Below, piece after piece: positions 1 to 6,767 of a stretch of 7,686 nucleotides of DNA. A program made the position numbers and the translations under genes. The number at the start of each line of letters is the position of its first letter. Position 1 is the first letter of the stretch. Below the pieces are notes generated by a model. It had not been told where the DNA came from and did not search any database. It was given only the letters and a program-made list of their open reading frames with translations. This stretch comes from Bacteroidota bacterium (GTDB lineage Bacteria > Bacteroidota > Bacteroidia > Flavobacteriales_F > PHOS-HE28): positions 1 through 7,686 of the forward strand of contig JAEZCB010000209.1 in NCBI GenBank assembly GCA_023412755.1, given 5' to 3'.

Positions 1-248
1 TCTATACCCTGGTCCACTGGCAATATGCTCATGTAGCCGGTATTCGCCAGGCGGCCATTGCCATAAAGTGCCTGCAAGCTGCGCAACACCTGAGGGCTGC
101 GATCGCTTTGGGCGAAGCAACGATCCACATGATCCGGACCGGGCAGGTGCAGGTCGTTCTTGCTGATCGTGCGGCATTCATGGCCCAGCAGGCCTTCGGC
201 ATCAGTTCCTAGCAATTCCTCCACTCTACCGGTCTTCAGGGTTTCCAT
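1..248 (-). CDS. fbaB: Class I fructose-bisphosphate aldolase, FbaB/DhnA type (5' part only, cut by window edge)
   Basis: The minus strand from the ATG at 248 encodes 82 full codons before the window ends, so this is the N-terminal quarter of a protein of roughly 350 residues. The product should cleave fructose 1,6-bisphosphate reversibly into dihydroxyacetone phosphate and glyceraldehyde 3-phosphate through a lysine Schiff base, in the cytosol, in glycolysis or gluconeogenesis. The call rests on close resemblance to the N-terminus of E. coli FbaB as I remember it: an LLG..A..LL opening (residues 12-21), LPGPDHVDR (35-43), then LYGNGRLANTGYMSILPVDQG (61-81), nearly the enterobacterial sequence. 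The active-site lysine lies outside the window and was not seen. No Shine-Dalgarno precedes the ATG, as is usual in Bacteroidota. The gene lies 67 bp downstream of tamL on the same strand and has its own candidate -7 element. Family assignment is firm; whether the gene is intact past the edge is unknown. Confidence 0.9.
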   Translation of the reverse strand, partial: METLKTGRVEELLGTDAEGLLGHECRTISKNDLHLPGPDHVDRCFAQSDRSPQVLRSLQALYGNGRLANTGYMSILPVDQGI

Positions 249-269
249 GTGTATGCTTATTGCGGACGG

Positions 270-277
270 CAAAGGTA
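270..277 (-). promoter_or_regulatory. Candidate Bacteroidota -7 element for fbaB
   Basis: On the minus strand this reads TACCTTTG, a perfect match to the TAnnTTTG -7 consensus of the Bacteroidota primary sigma factor. It lies 21 bp upstream of the fbaB ATG, so transcription starting a few bases downstream would leave a leader of about 15 nt. No TTG-like -33 element is visible at the expected distance, which weakens the call. It would let fbaB be transcribed independently of tamL. Confidence 0.4.
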
Positions 278-315
278 GGGGATCCCGCATCTCTTGGCCG
301 GTTTGGTGGATGGGA

Positions 316-2796
316 TCAGAAAGGATAACCGATGCCCAGGTTGAAATTGAACTGAGGGCGGTACTGGATCACTTCCGCATTCTGGTCGGTGAGGCGTTGC
401 AGGTAACGGTCTTTCGGTTGAAAGAGCCAGCGCTCTCCACGCGGCAAAGCCGGATCCTTGGTCTGCAAGCCGATATCGAACCGGATAAGGAAGAAGTCGA
501 AGTTGAAACGTGCCCCGAAACCAGTGCCTACGGCCAGTTCGCTGAGGAATTCCTCACTGAAGCCGCTTCCGGGTTTCCGGGGATCTTCCCGGATGTTCCA
601 GATGTTGCCCACATCGGCAAAGAGGGCGCCTTCCAGAAAGCCGATGAGGCCGAAGCGGTATTCGGCGTTGCCCTCCAAACGGATCTCGCCGATCCTGTCG
701 AATGCCAGCACAGGGGAGCTGAAGGAGCCGGGACCCACGCTGCGTGCGCGCCATGCCCGAAGGCCATTCGCACCACCCACGAAGAAGCTGCTTTCAAAGG
801 GAAGCACACCCAGGTTCCCATAGGGCACGCCGATGCCACCACCGAGACGGAAGGCCATGCTGCTGCGTTCATGGATCGTGTGGCGCCAGCGGAATTCCTG
901 ATCCACCTTCACATACTCGGCATACCGGATCCCGGCGAAGGTGAAGAAGCGGTTGCCGGCCGTATCCACACGCTCCTGCACCCCCAGGTGGAACGGTACC
1001 CCGTAAGCCCATTCCACCATGGTGCGCGAATAGAACACGTTGCGGGGAATGCCTCTTTCCTGGGTGTTGATGGTCATAAGCCCGCGCATGCCGGCGATCA
1101 AGTGGTCGGTATAGCTGTCGGTGAGTACCGGATCGTTGGCCTGAAGTAGGTAGCGTTGAAAGTCCGCGGACTTGCGCGGTATGCGGATCACATTCACTTC
1201 CAGCGGGTAGATACCGAAGGTCCTGATCCTCGATTCCGTCCATTCGTAGCCGAAGGACATCTTGGCCAGGGTACGGGTGAAATCGGGCCTTTGCTGGTAG
1301 TTGTACAACGTGGTGATGGCCGTTCTGGGCACCGCCGATCGTGAGAACGCTTCCCTTGGCACGAAGGGGATCAGGAATTGCGGGAATCGGAGGGAGATCT
1401 CCGGGCCGATGTCGATGGTGTTGAACAACGCATCGCGGCCCAACTGGGTGGTGGTCTGTTCCTCACTGGCGGCCCCCTGCCCGGTAAAGCTTTGCTGCGC
1501 CTCCAATCCAAGCGATATCTGTCCGGTAAGCAGGCCCATGCTGCGGAATAGGTTGCGGTGGCGGTAGCCCAGGCTAACAGATGTGCCAAGGAAACCACCT
1601 CGGTTGGTCATGAAGCCTTCGGTGGATACGCTTTGTTCCCTCCCGGGCAGCAGCCCGATGTTCACGTTGGCCAGACCTGGAGCGCCGGTTCCCGTGGTGT
1701 CGTAAGTGATCTCCACCCGGTCGAATACCCGCAGACCCGTAAGTCTCCGGTAGGTCCTGTCGGCATTGCTCTGCCGGAAACGTTGATCCGGGTGCAGGAA
1801 TACCGCGTTCAGTAACGCCTGCGGCTTGTGATCAGGCGCCCGCCCTTCATAGGTGAACGTGTATCCCTGGCTACGCGCCGTATCCGGCACTACCTGCTGG
1901 CCACCACGGAATCCCTGTGCGGTGGAAAGTATGATGTCCTTGATCGTGTAGATGGTGCCTTCCGGAGTGCCCCGCAAGTGCTTGTCCCTGGCATGTGTAC
2001 GCTCGAGGCGCAGGATGATGTCCACCTGCTTATCGCCCACCGTGGTATCCGCATCATAGCGAACGAGATCACGGGAAAAGAACAGATAGCCCAGCTCGCG
2101 TAGATGATCGGATATGCGTGTGCGTTCCTGGTCCAGATCATCGGCATCGAACCGGCGACCGTTGCGGATCAGGCTGTTCGGCCAATCTTCACGCACATAA
2201 TGCTCGATCAATGGATCATCCACCGTGAAGGTGATGTGCCGGTAGCGGTATACCGGGCCCGGCTTCACATGGTATTCCACCACAGCGGAGGGCCGCTTCT
2301 GCAACACTTTATCCTTTATGATAACCGTATCGGCCACCACCGCATGGAAATAGCCTTCCTTCCGCAGGTACAGTTCCATCTGCTGCTCGGAGCGATGGAT
2401 CTGTGAACTGTCCAGCAGCACGGGCGGTTCGCCCACCACCTCCCTGAGCCACTGGCCGGTGGTCCTGCGGTATGCTTTCGGTTCTTTCCCTTTCGCAAGC
2501 CGTTCGGCATTCTTACGGTCCCGTCTGGCATCCTTGCGTTCCCGCTTACGGGCCACAGCTTCCGGATCGGGGATGTTATGCAGCCATAGGTAGAGGCGCA
2601 TCCAAAGCACCTCCTTGTTCGGCCGTTGTTTAATGATGGGCTGCAGCTCCGAGGCCGGTACACGGCCACCCTCCACCAGCACACGGTTCTGGTCCAGCAG
2701 GTATTTGCCCTCGGGTATGCGCCGCGTGGGGTCGCAGCCACTGAACAGCACCAGCGCCACCAGGCCGGTAAGTATATGGAGGGTAGGGATCCGCAA
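316..2796 (-). CDS. tamL: TamL, lipoprotein-anchored Omp85/BamA-TamA family outer-membrane assembly protein
   Basis: This 826-residue protein (counted from the TTG at 2796) is an Omp85-superfamily beta-barrel with a lipoprotein signal, the arrangement called TamL in Bacteroidota. It is thought to replace TamA as the outer-membrane part of the translocation and assembly module that partners TamB. A hydrophobic signal (residues 8-18) ends in the lipobox FSG-C21. Next come DPTRRIPEGKYLL, close to the family opening, and a periplasmic POTRA-like region to about 380, including PPVLLDS (125-131) and LYLRKEGYFHA (142-152). The barrel fills the rest. GGANGLRAW (674-682) occupies the place of the Omp85 VRGF loop-6 motif, and the protein ends in Phe, as barrels do. 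Residues 82-110 form a very basic, charged insert. The open frame continues upstream to 3144, but that part overlaps trmH antisense and lies before the signal peptide, so I exclude it. No in-frame ATG or GTG precedes the signal; TTG is the only standard start that keeps it. An in-frame ATA at 2811 is discussed in the findings. No tamB follows. Confidence 0.9.
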   Translation of the reverse strand: MRIPTLHILTGLVALVLFSGCDPTRRIPEGKYLLDQNRVLVEGGRVPASELQPIIKQRPNKEVLWMRLYLWLHNIPDPEAVARKRERKDARRDRKNAERLAKGKEPKAYRRTTGQWLREVVGEPPVLLDSSQIHRSEQQMELYLRKEGYFHAVVADTVIIKDKVLQKRPSAVVEYHVKPGPVYRYRHITFTVDDPLIEHYVREDWPNSLIRNGRRFDADDLDQERTRISDHLRELGYLFFSRDLVRYDADTTVGDKQVDIILRLERTHARDKHLRGTPEGTIYTIKDIILSTAQGFRGGQQVVPDTARSQGYTFTYEGRAPDHKPQALLNAVFLHPDQRFRQSNADRTYRRLTGLRVFDRVEITYDTTGTGAPGLANVNIGLLPGREQSVSTEGFMTNRGGFLGTSVSLGYRHRNLFRSMGLLTGQISLGLEAQQSFTGQGAASEEQTTTQLGRDALFNTIDIGPEISLRFPQFLIPFVPREAFSRSAVPRTAITTLYNYQQRPDFTRTLAKMSFGYEWTESRIRTFGIYPLEVNVIRIPRKSADFQRYLLQANDPVLTDSYTDHLIAGMRGLMTINTQERGIPRNVFYSRTMVEWAYGVPFHLGVQERVDTAGNRFFTFAGIRYAEYVKVDQEFRWRHTIHERSSMAFRLGGGIGVPYGNLGVLPFESSFFVGGANGLRAWRARSVGPGSFSSPVLAFDRIGEIRLEGNAEYRFGLIGFLEGALFADVGNIWNIREDPRKPGSGFSEEFLSELAVGTGFGARFNFDFFLIRFDIGLQTKDPALPRGERWLFQPKDRYLQRLTDQNAEVIQYRPQFNFNLGIGYPF

Positions 2797-2808
2797 CGGC
2801 CTGCTGGC

Positions 2809-2815
2809 TATTTTG
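2809..2815 (+). promoter_or_regulatory. Weak candidate -7 element for trmH
   Basis: The plus strand reads TATTTTG, one base short of the TAnnTTTG consensus, 22 bp upstream of the trmH ATG. It is the only -7-like sequence in the 41 bp between the two divergent start codons. No -33 box is seen. It is listed because trmH stands alone on its strand and needs its own promoter nearby. Confidence 0.2.
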
Positions 2816-2837
2816 CGCTCCTGCTGGATCGCCAGAG

Positions 2838-3611
2838 ATGTCCAGCGCCAAATATATCCGCCCTTTGAGCACGAGATCGGAACTGAAGCGGGTGCGCGCC
2901 CTTCAGCAAAAGAAGTACCGGGAAGAGGAACGGCGCTATCTGGTGCAAGGCAGGAAGGTGGTGGAGGAACTTCTTGCGAGCGGCCAACGCATCGAACGCA
3001 TCTACGCCACCGCCGCTGCAGCGGCCACGATCGATCATCCTGCGGTGGAGGTATTGCCCGGCCATGAGATGGACCGGATCGGCACGTTGGAGAGCGGCAA
3101 TGAATTGGTGGCCGTTGTGCACATGCCGGAGCCATTACAGCCACTGGAGATCAAAGGGCATGGCTTGATCCTCGCATTGGACGGTATAAATGATCCGGGC
3201 AATCTGGGTACCGTGCTGCGCATCGCCGATTGGTTCGGTATCGACAACGTGTATTGTACCCCCGGCAGTGTGGACAGCTTCAACCCCAAATGCGTGCAGG
3301 CGAGCATGGGCGCGATCTTCCGGGTGGATGTGCATTATCAGGAGCTCACCGGTGAGCTGGTGCGGCTTCGGGATCTTGGGGCCACGTTGTATATGGCCAC
3401 CATGGAGGGAGATCCCGTTTTCGAAGTGGAATTGGCCAGGCCGGCGGTCCTGGTACTGGGCAGTGAATCCCACGGTATTTCCGCACCGGTGCGCATGCTT
3501 GGTTGTACGCCGATCGCCATTCCGGGCAGCGGCAGGTCGGAGTCCCTGAACGTGGCCACCGCTGCGGCGGCACTATGCATGGAGTTCGCCCGTCAGTGGC
3601 GCATGGCATAG
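2838..3611 (+). CDS. TrmH/SpoU family RNA 2'-O-ribose methyltransferase
   Basis: This 257-residue protein should transfer a methyl group from S-adenosylmethionine to a ribose 2'-OH in rRNA or tRNA. Residues about 16-95 resemble the SpoU substrate-binding domain, beginning with RVRALQQKKYREE and a VVEELL helix. The trefoil-knot SPOUT catalytic domain follows, with three family motifs: NDPGNLGTVLRIADWFG (118-134, with the conserved Asn and Arg128), LVLGSESHGIS (205-215, with Glu210) and IPGSGRSESLNVATAAAAL (228-246). Length is normal for the family. The closest characterised relative by architecture is RlmB (23S rRNA G2251), but the substrate cannot be read from sequence, so no symbol is given. 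The ATG at 2838 is the only early in-frame start that keeps the whole N-terminal domain. It is the only plus-strand gene here: head to head with tamL (41 bp between start codons) and tail to tail with the FAD dehydrogenase, which it overlaps by 19 bp. Confidence 0.93.
   Translation: MSSAKYIRPLSTRSELKRVRALQQKKYREEERRYLVQGRKVVEELLASGQRIERIYATAAAAATIDHPAVEVLPGHEMDRIGTLESGNELVAVVHMPEPLQPLEIKGHGLILALDGINDPGNLGTVLRIADWFGIDNVYCTPGSVDSFNPKCVQASMGAIFRVDVHYQELTGELVRLRDLGATLYMATMEGDPVFEVELARPAVLVLGSESHGISAPVRMLGCTPIAIPGSGRSESLNVATAAAALCMEFARQWRMA
2849..2856 (-). promoter_or_regulatory. Candidate Bacteroidota -7 element for tamL
   Basis: The minus strand reads TATATTTG, an exact TAnnTTTG match, 52 bp upstream of the tamL TTG start. 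Transcription would begin near 2841-2845 and give a leader of roughly 45 nt. I see no convincing TTG-type -33 box about 20 bp further upstream. The element lies inside the first codons of the oppositely oriented trmH gene, so the tamL leader is antisense to the trmH start. Confidence 0.45.
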
Positions 3612-5152
3612 GCCTTCGCCACTTGATCCGCCACGCGCTGTCCATCCATCGCCGCGCTTACGATCCCGCCGGCATATCCCGCACCTTCGCCGCAAGGATA
3701 GAGCCCTTTCAGATCGATATGCTCCAGGCTCTCCGGATCACGTGGGATGCGTACAGGAGAACTTGTCCTTGATTCCACCGCCACCACCACCGCCTCGTTG
3801 GTACGGTAACCTTTCATCTTTCTGCCGAATTCCTTGAAAGCTTCCCGAAGGCGGATGGAAATAGCCGCTGGCAACAAGTCATCCACACGAAAGGGAACGA
3901 TGCCTGGAGGATAACTGCATTCCGGCAGGTCCATGCTCATCCGGCCCTGGATCAGATCCTCCAGGCGTTGGGCTGGTGCGGACTGGCGCATGCCCCCGGC
4001 CTTCCATGCCGCGTGTTCGATCTCCCGCTGCTGGAACATGCCAGACAAAGCACCATGCTCCTGCACCGGCACGGTCACGACCACACCGGAATTGGCGAAG
4101 GGATTGTTGCGTTTGCTGGGGCTCCATCCGTTGGTGACCACTTCATCTTGCGCCGTTGCACAGGGTGCTATGATCCCACCGGGGCACATGCAGAAGGAAT
4201 ACACGCCCAGACCGTGCACCTGTTGCACCATGCCATAGCTCGCGGGCGGCAGGTGTGGATCGCGTACGGTGCAGTGGTATTGTGCCCGATCAATGATCTC
4301 CTGTGGATGTTCCACACGCACGCCCAACGCGAACTCCTTCCGTTCTATGCGGATGCCTTTGTTGTACAGCAGGGAAAAGATGTCCCGCGCGGAATGGCCT
4401 GTGGCGAGCACCACGGCTTTCCCCCGCACTTCACCTCCTTCCCGCACCAGCACGCCATGCAGCCGGTCTTTTTCGATGATGAGATCGGTGACCCGGCTAT
4501 TGAACCGCACTTCGCCACCCGAAGCGATGATCGCCTCCCGCATGGCCGATATGATGCCAGGCAATTTGTTCGTGCCGATATGTGGGTGGGCATCCACCGT
4601 GATATCCGCAGGTGCGCCGTAGGCCACCAACGTGCGTAACACTTCCTGCACATCGCCGCGCTTGTTGCTGCGCGTGTAGAGCTTGCCATCACTATAAGTG
4701 CCCGCCCCACCTTCTCCGAAGCAATAGTTGCTGTCCGGATCCACGATGTGTTCCCGGTTGATCAGGGCCAGATCCCTGCGCCGTGCCCGTACATCCTTGC
4801 CGCGTTCGAGAAGGATCGGCCTCAGGCCATGGGCAATGCAACGCAGTGCGGCGAAAAGTCCCGCTGGTCCGCATCCAACAATGATCACAGGCTCCTTGGT
4901 GGTAACATCCGGCAGTGGGGGAGGAATTGGCGGATCCTCCGTGATCGCCTCCGTGGACACCAGCACTCTGAGGCGGATCAACGGGCGGCGGCTTCGTGCA
5001 TCGATGGACCTTTTGATGATGCGGGAAGTTCGTACATGCGCAGTGGCCATGCCTGCATGTTGTGCGGCAGCTTCCCGTACCAGAACCGGATCGGCGGCTT
5101 CGGCGGGCGAAAGTGCGATGTCTACCGTATTTGTCAGTTGCGGATGATCCAT
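3593..5152 (-). CDS. FAD-dependent dehydrogenase of the COG2509 type, physiological role unknown
   Basis: This 519-residue cytosolic flavoprotein has a small N-terminal domain (about residues 5-70), a proline-rich linker (EDPPIPPPLPD, 72-82), and a two-dinucleotide-binding-domain flavin fold. Seen directly: the Rossmann motif IIVGCGPAGLFAAL (90-103) followed by an acidic strand end (LLERG, 114-118), the conserved stretch CFGEGGAGTYSDGKLYTR (144-161), ATGHSARD (250-257), MCPGG (322-326), and the C-terminal FAD-binding motif PCGEGAGYAGGIVSAAMDG (486-504). The N-terminal domain, the FGEGGAGTYSDGK motif and the overall length match uncharacterised COG2509 dehydrogenases, which are widespread in bacteria. 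The substrate and the electron partner are not known to me. The gene starts 108 bp after porT on the same strand, so it may be the last gene of that operon; no -7 element is visible in the gap. Its 3' end overlaps trmH by 19 bp in convergent orientation. No Shine-Dalgarno precedes the ATG. Confidence 0.85.
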   Translation of the reverse strand: MDHPQLTNTVDIALSPAEAADPVLVREAAAQHAGMATAHVRTSRIIKRSIDARSRRPLIRLRVLVSTEAITEDPPIPPPLPDVTTKEPVIIVGCGPAGLFAALRCIAHGLRPILLERGKDVRARRRDLALINREHIVDPDSNYCFGEGGAGTYSDGKLYTRSNKRGDVQEVLRTLVAYGAPADITVDAHPHIGTNKLPGIISAMREAIIASGGEVRFNSRVTDLIIEKDRLHGVLVREGGEVRGKAVVLATGHSARDIFSLLYNKGIRIERKEFALGVRVEHPQEIIDRAQYHCTVRDPHLPPASYGMVQQVHGLGVYSFCMCPGGIIAPCATAQDEVVTNGWSPSKRNNPFANSGVVVTVPVQEHGALSGMFQQREIEHAAWKAGGMRQSAPAQRLEDLIQGRMSMDLPECSYPPGIVPFRVDDLLPAAISIRLREAFKEFGRKMKGYRTNEAVVVAVESRTSSPVRIPRDPESLEHIDLKGLYPCGEGAGYAGGIVSAAMDGQRVADQVAKAYAMRH

Positions 5153-5260
5153 GTTCAGTGGACCGCGGTAAAGTTGGCGATGATCATGCGGGATGGCGGC
5201 AAGGGGTCAGTGATGATCCCATGTCACACGCCTGCCTGTATCAAGGCACCATCGATCCGA

Positions 5261-6007
5261 TCATCCCTCGAACGTGAAGGTGAGCACCCAGACCTTGGAT
5301 CGCAGGCTTTGGATCGGGCTGCTGAAGCGTGTTTCATCATTGATGAGCAGGTTCGGGATCCCTACACTGTGCTTCAGTTCTATCCCGAACTTGAAATACG
5401 GTAGAAAAAAATCGAAGCCTCCACCCATATCCGCCGAATAATCATACTGCTGCAACTTGATCACGGTCTCATCATCCAGCGCTTGGTTCACATCCTTCTG
5501 GCTGGCCATGTCTATGCTCACCTTGCCTCCACCGATCAGGTACACGGCGAAGTTGTTGATGCGGTCGCTGCGGAATTTGAACAACAACGGGAATTCCAGG
5601 TAGGTGCTTTCCACTGGTTTCTGGAAATACTTCTCCCCGCCATCGGCCTCCTGGAACTGGTACTGCAGATTCCTTTCCTGGAAGGAGAGGGTGGGGAGGA
5701 AGCGCAGACTGGTATTGGGACTGATGTTCATGGATGCCACGATGCCGAGGTTGAACCCAGGCTTCACCTGATGCTCAAGGACCATGAGCGAATCCCGGAA
5801 AGGAGCCCGGGGATCCATGCGCACGAAGAAGTCGCTGGTGTTGTAGCTGAGCAGGAATCCGAAGTGGAACCGGCGCATATCGAAATTCGGGAGGTTCTCC
5901 ACCTTCACTCCCTTTTCGCTTTGGCCCAACACAGCGGTGGCCGGCCCAAACAGACCAGATAGAAGCAGGAAGATCAGGGATAGGTAGCGCGGCCTCTGGC
6001 GGTGCAT
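5261..6007 (-). CDS. porT: PorT/SprT family outer-membrane beta-barrel protein of the type IX secretion system
   Basis: PorT is an outer-membrane barrel required for type IX protein secretion and, in gliding species, for motility; its exact task in the machine is unsettled. From the ATG at 6007 the protein has 248 residues, a normal family length. It has a basic n-region (HRQRPR), a hydrophobic core (residues 8-20) and likely cleavage near VLG-Q29. Family landmarks as I recognise them are NLPNFDMRRFHFGFLLSYN (38-56), STYLEFPLLFKFRSDRINN (134-152), YLIGGGKVSID (156-166), YDYSADMGGGFDFFLPYFKFG (188-208) and the C-terminal SLRSKVWVLTFTFE (234-247). Alternating polar and hydrophobic strands fit an eight-strand barrel. 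I prefer the ATG at 6007 because the signal peptide begins there, 16 bp after the ubiE stop. An ATG at 6049 or a GTG at 6052 would add 14 or 15 residues and overlap ubiE. It lies directly behind ubiE, a pairing I recall from other Bacteroidota but could not check. Confidence 0.87.
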   Translation of the reverse strand: MHRQRPRYLSLIFLLLSGLFGPATAVLGQSEKGVKVENLPNFDMRRFHFGFLLSYNTSDFFVRMDPRAPFRDSLMVLEHQVKPGFNLGIVASMNISPNTSLRFLPTLSFQERNLQYQFQEADGGEKYFQKPVESTYLEFPLLFKFRSDRINNFAVYLIGGGKVSIDMASQKDVNQALDDETVIKLQQYDYSADMGGGFDFFLPYFKFGIELKHSVGIPNLLINDETRFSSPIQSLRSKVWVLTFTFEG

Positions 6008-6023
6008 CTGGTGGGCAACGAAT

Positions 6024-6767
6024 TTAGGTGGCCGATCGTTGCGTGGCATCACCTACGCGCGCTATGTAAAGGGTGGCTATTCCACCTGAAAGAGGGCTGG
6101 CGGTCGCTTCCTTGAATCCATTGCTGAGCAAAAGAGCGATGAGATCAGGGCCTTCCGGAAAAGCATCCACGCTTTTTGGGAGATAGGTGTATGCGGCATC
6201 GTCCCGGCTCACAAGCCTGCCGATGAAAGGCATAACGCGGTGGAAATAGAATCGGAATAGCTGCCGGAGCGGGGTCTTCACAGGCTTGGAGAATTCCAGC
6301 ACGAACAACCTGCCGTTGGGCCGCAGTACACGCGCCATTTCCGAGATCCCTTTTTCGAGATCCTCGAAGTTGCGCACACCGAAGGCCACGGTAACGGCCC
6401 CGAAGGTGGCATCCGGAAAAGGCAGGGCCGCGGAATCCGCGCGCTGCAAATGGATCTTCTCCTGCAGGCCTTTCTCCTTCACCTTGATGCGCCCATGTGC
6501 CAGCATCCCCTCGGAAATGTCCACACCGGTCACTTTTTTCACCCTGGTGCTCGCAAGAATGGCCAGATCGGCCGTGCCGGTGGCCACATCCAGCAGATGC
6601 TCCACCGGTTCCTTCGCTACCAGGCGAATGGTCTTGCGCCGCCACGCCTGGTCTATGCCCATGGAGAACAGGCGGTTGAGCAGGTCGTATCTCGGGCTGA
6701 TGTTGTCGAACATCCGCTCCACCTGCTCGCGCTTGGAACCGTCCGGTGTGTAGGGCGTAATGGTCAT
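6024..6767 (-). CDS. ubiE: Demethylmenaquinone methyltransferase UbiE/MenG
   Basis: The 247-residue product should methylate demethylmenaquinol with S-adenosylmethionine, the last step of menaquinone synthesis. Bacteroidota generally make menaquinone only, so the ubiquinone role of E. coli UbiE is unlikely here. Motifs in order: VERMFDNISPRYDLLNRLFS (16-35) near the N-terminus, the SAM-binding motif I LLDVATGTADLA (58-69), the acidic loop VTGVDISEGML (79-89), ADSAALPFPDATF (110-122), VAFGVRNFEDLEKG (127-140), VLRPNGRLFVLEFSKP (147-162), and the C-terminal YTYLPKSVDAFPEG (193-206) and GGIATLY (228-234). The open frame extends upstream to 6842, but that portion lies inside rfaE1. The ATG at 6767 matches the usual family start and overlaps the rfaE1 stop as ATGA, which suggests translational coupling. 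A short extra tail (residues 235-247) follows the conserved end. Confidence 0.95.
   Translation of the reverse strand: MTITPYTPDGSKREQVERMFDNISPRYDLLNRLFSMGIDQAWRRKTIRLVAKEPVEHLLDVATGTADLAILASTRVKKVTGVDISEGMLAHGRIKVKEKGLQEKIHLQRADSAALPFPDATFGAVTVAFGVRNFEDLEKGISEMARVLRPNGRLFVLEFSKPVKTPLRQLFRFYFHRVMPFIGRLVSRDDAAYTYLPKSVDAFPEGPDLIALLLSNGFKEATASPLSGGIATLYIARVGDATQRSAT

Noticed and set aside
281..317. Inverted repeat GGGATC/GATCCC after the tamL stop, considered as a terminator
   Set aside because: The stem is only 6 bp, the loop is 25 bases, and no T-run follows. GATC-containing words are common throughout the window.
160..1149. Long plus-strand open frame of 329 codons opposite tamL and fbaB
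   Set aside because: It lies wholly antisense to tamL and fbaB, which have clear family motifs. Its product has no recognisable motif and looks like a GC-driven shadow frame.
2797..3144. N-terminal extension of the tamL frame, adding 116 residues
   Set aside because: It precedes a proper lipoprotein signal peptide, is low-complexity Arg/Pro-rich sequence, and is the antisense image of the start of trmH.
3968..4639. Plus-strand open frame of 223 codons opposite the FAD dehydrogenase
   Set aside because: It is antisense to conserved flavoprotein sequence and shows no family features.
5155..5187. Tiny minus-strand frame (MIIANFTAVH) ending 2 bp before the FAD dehydrogenase start
   Set aside because: It could resemble a leader peptide, but it has no run of one amino acid, no hairpin pair was found, and a 10-codon frame arises easily by chance.
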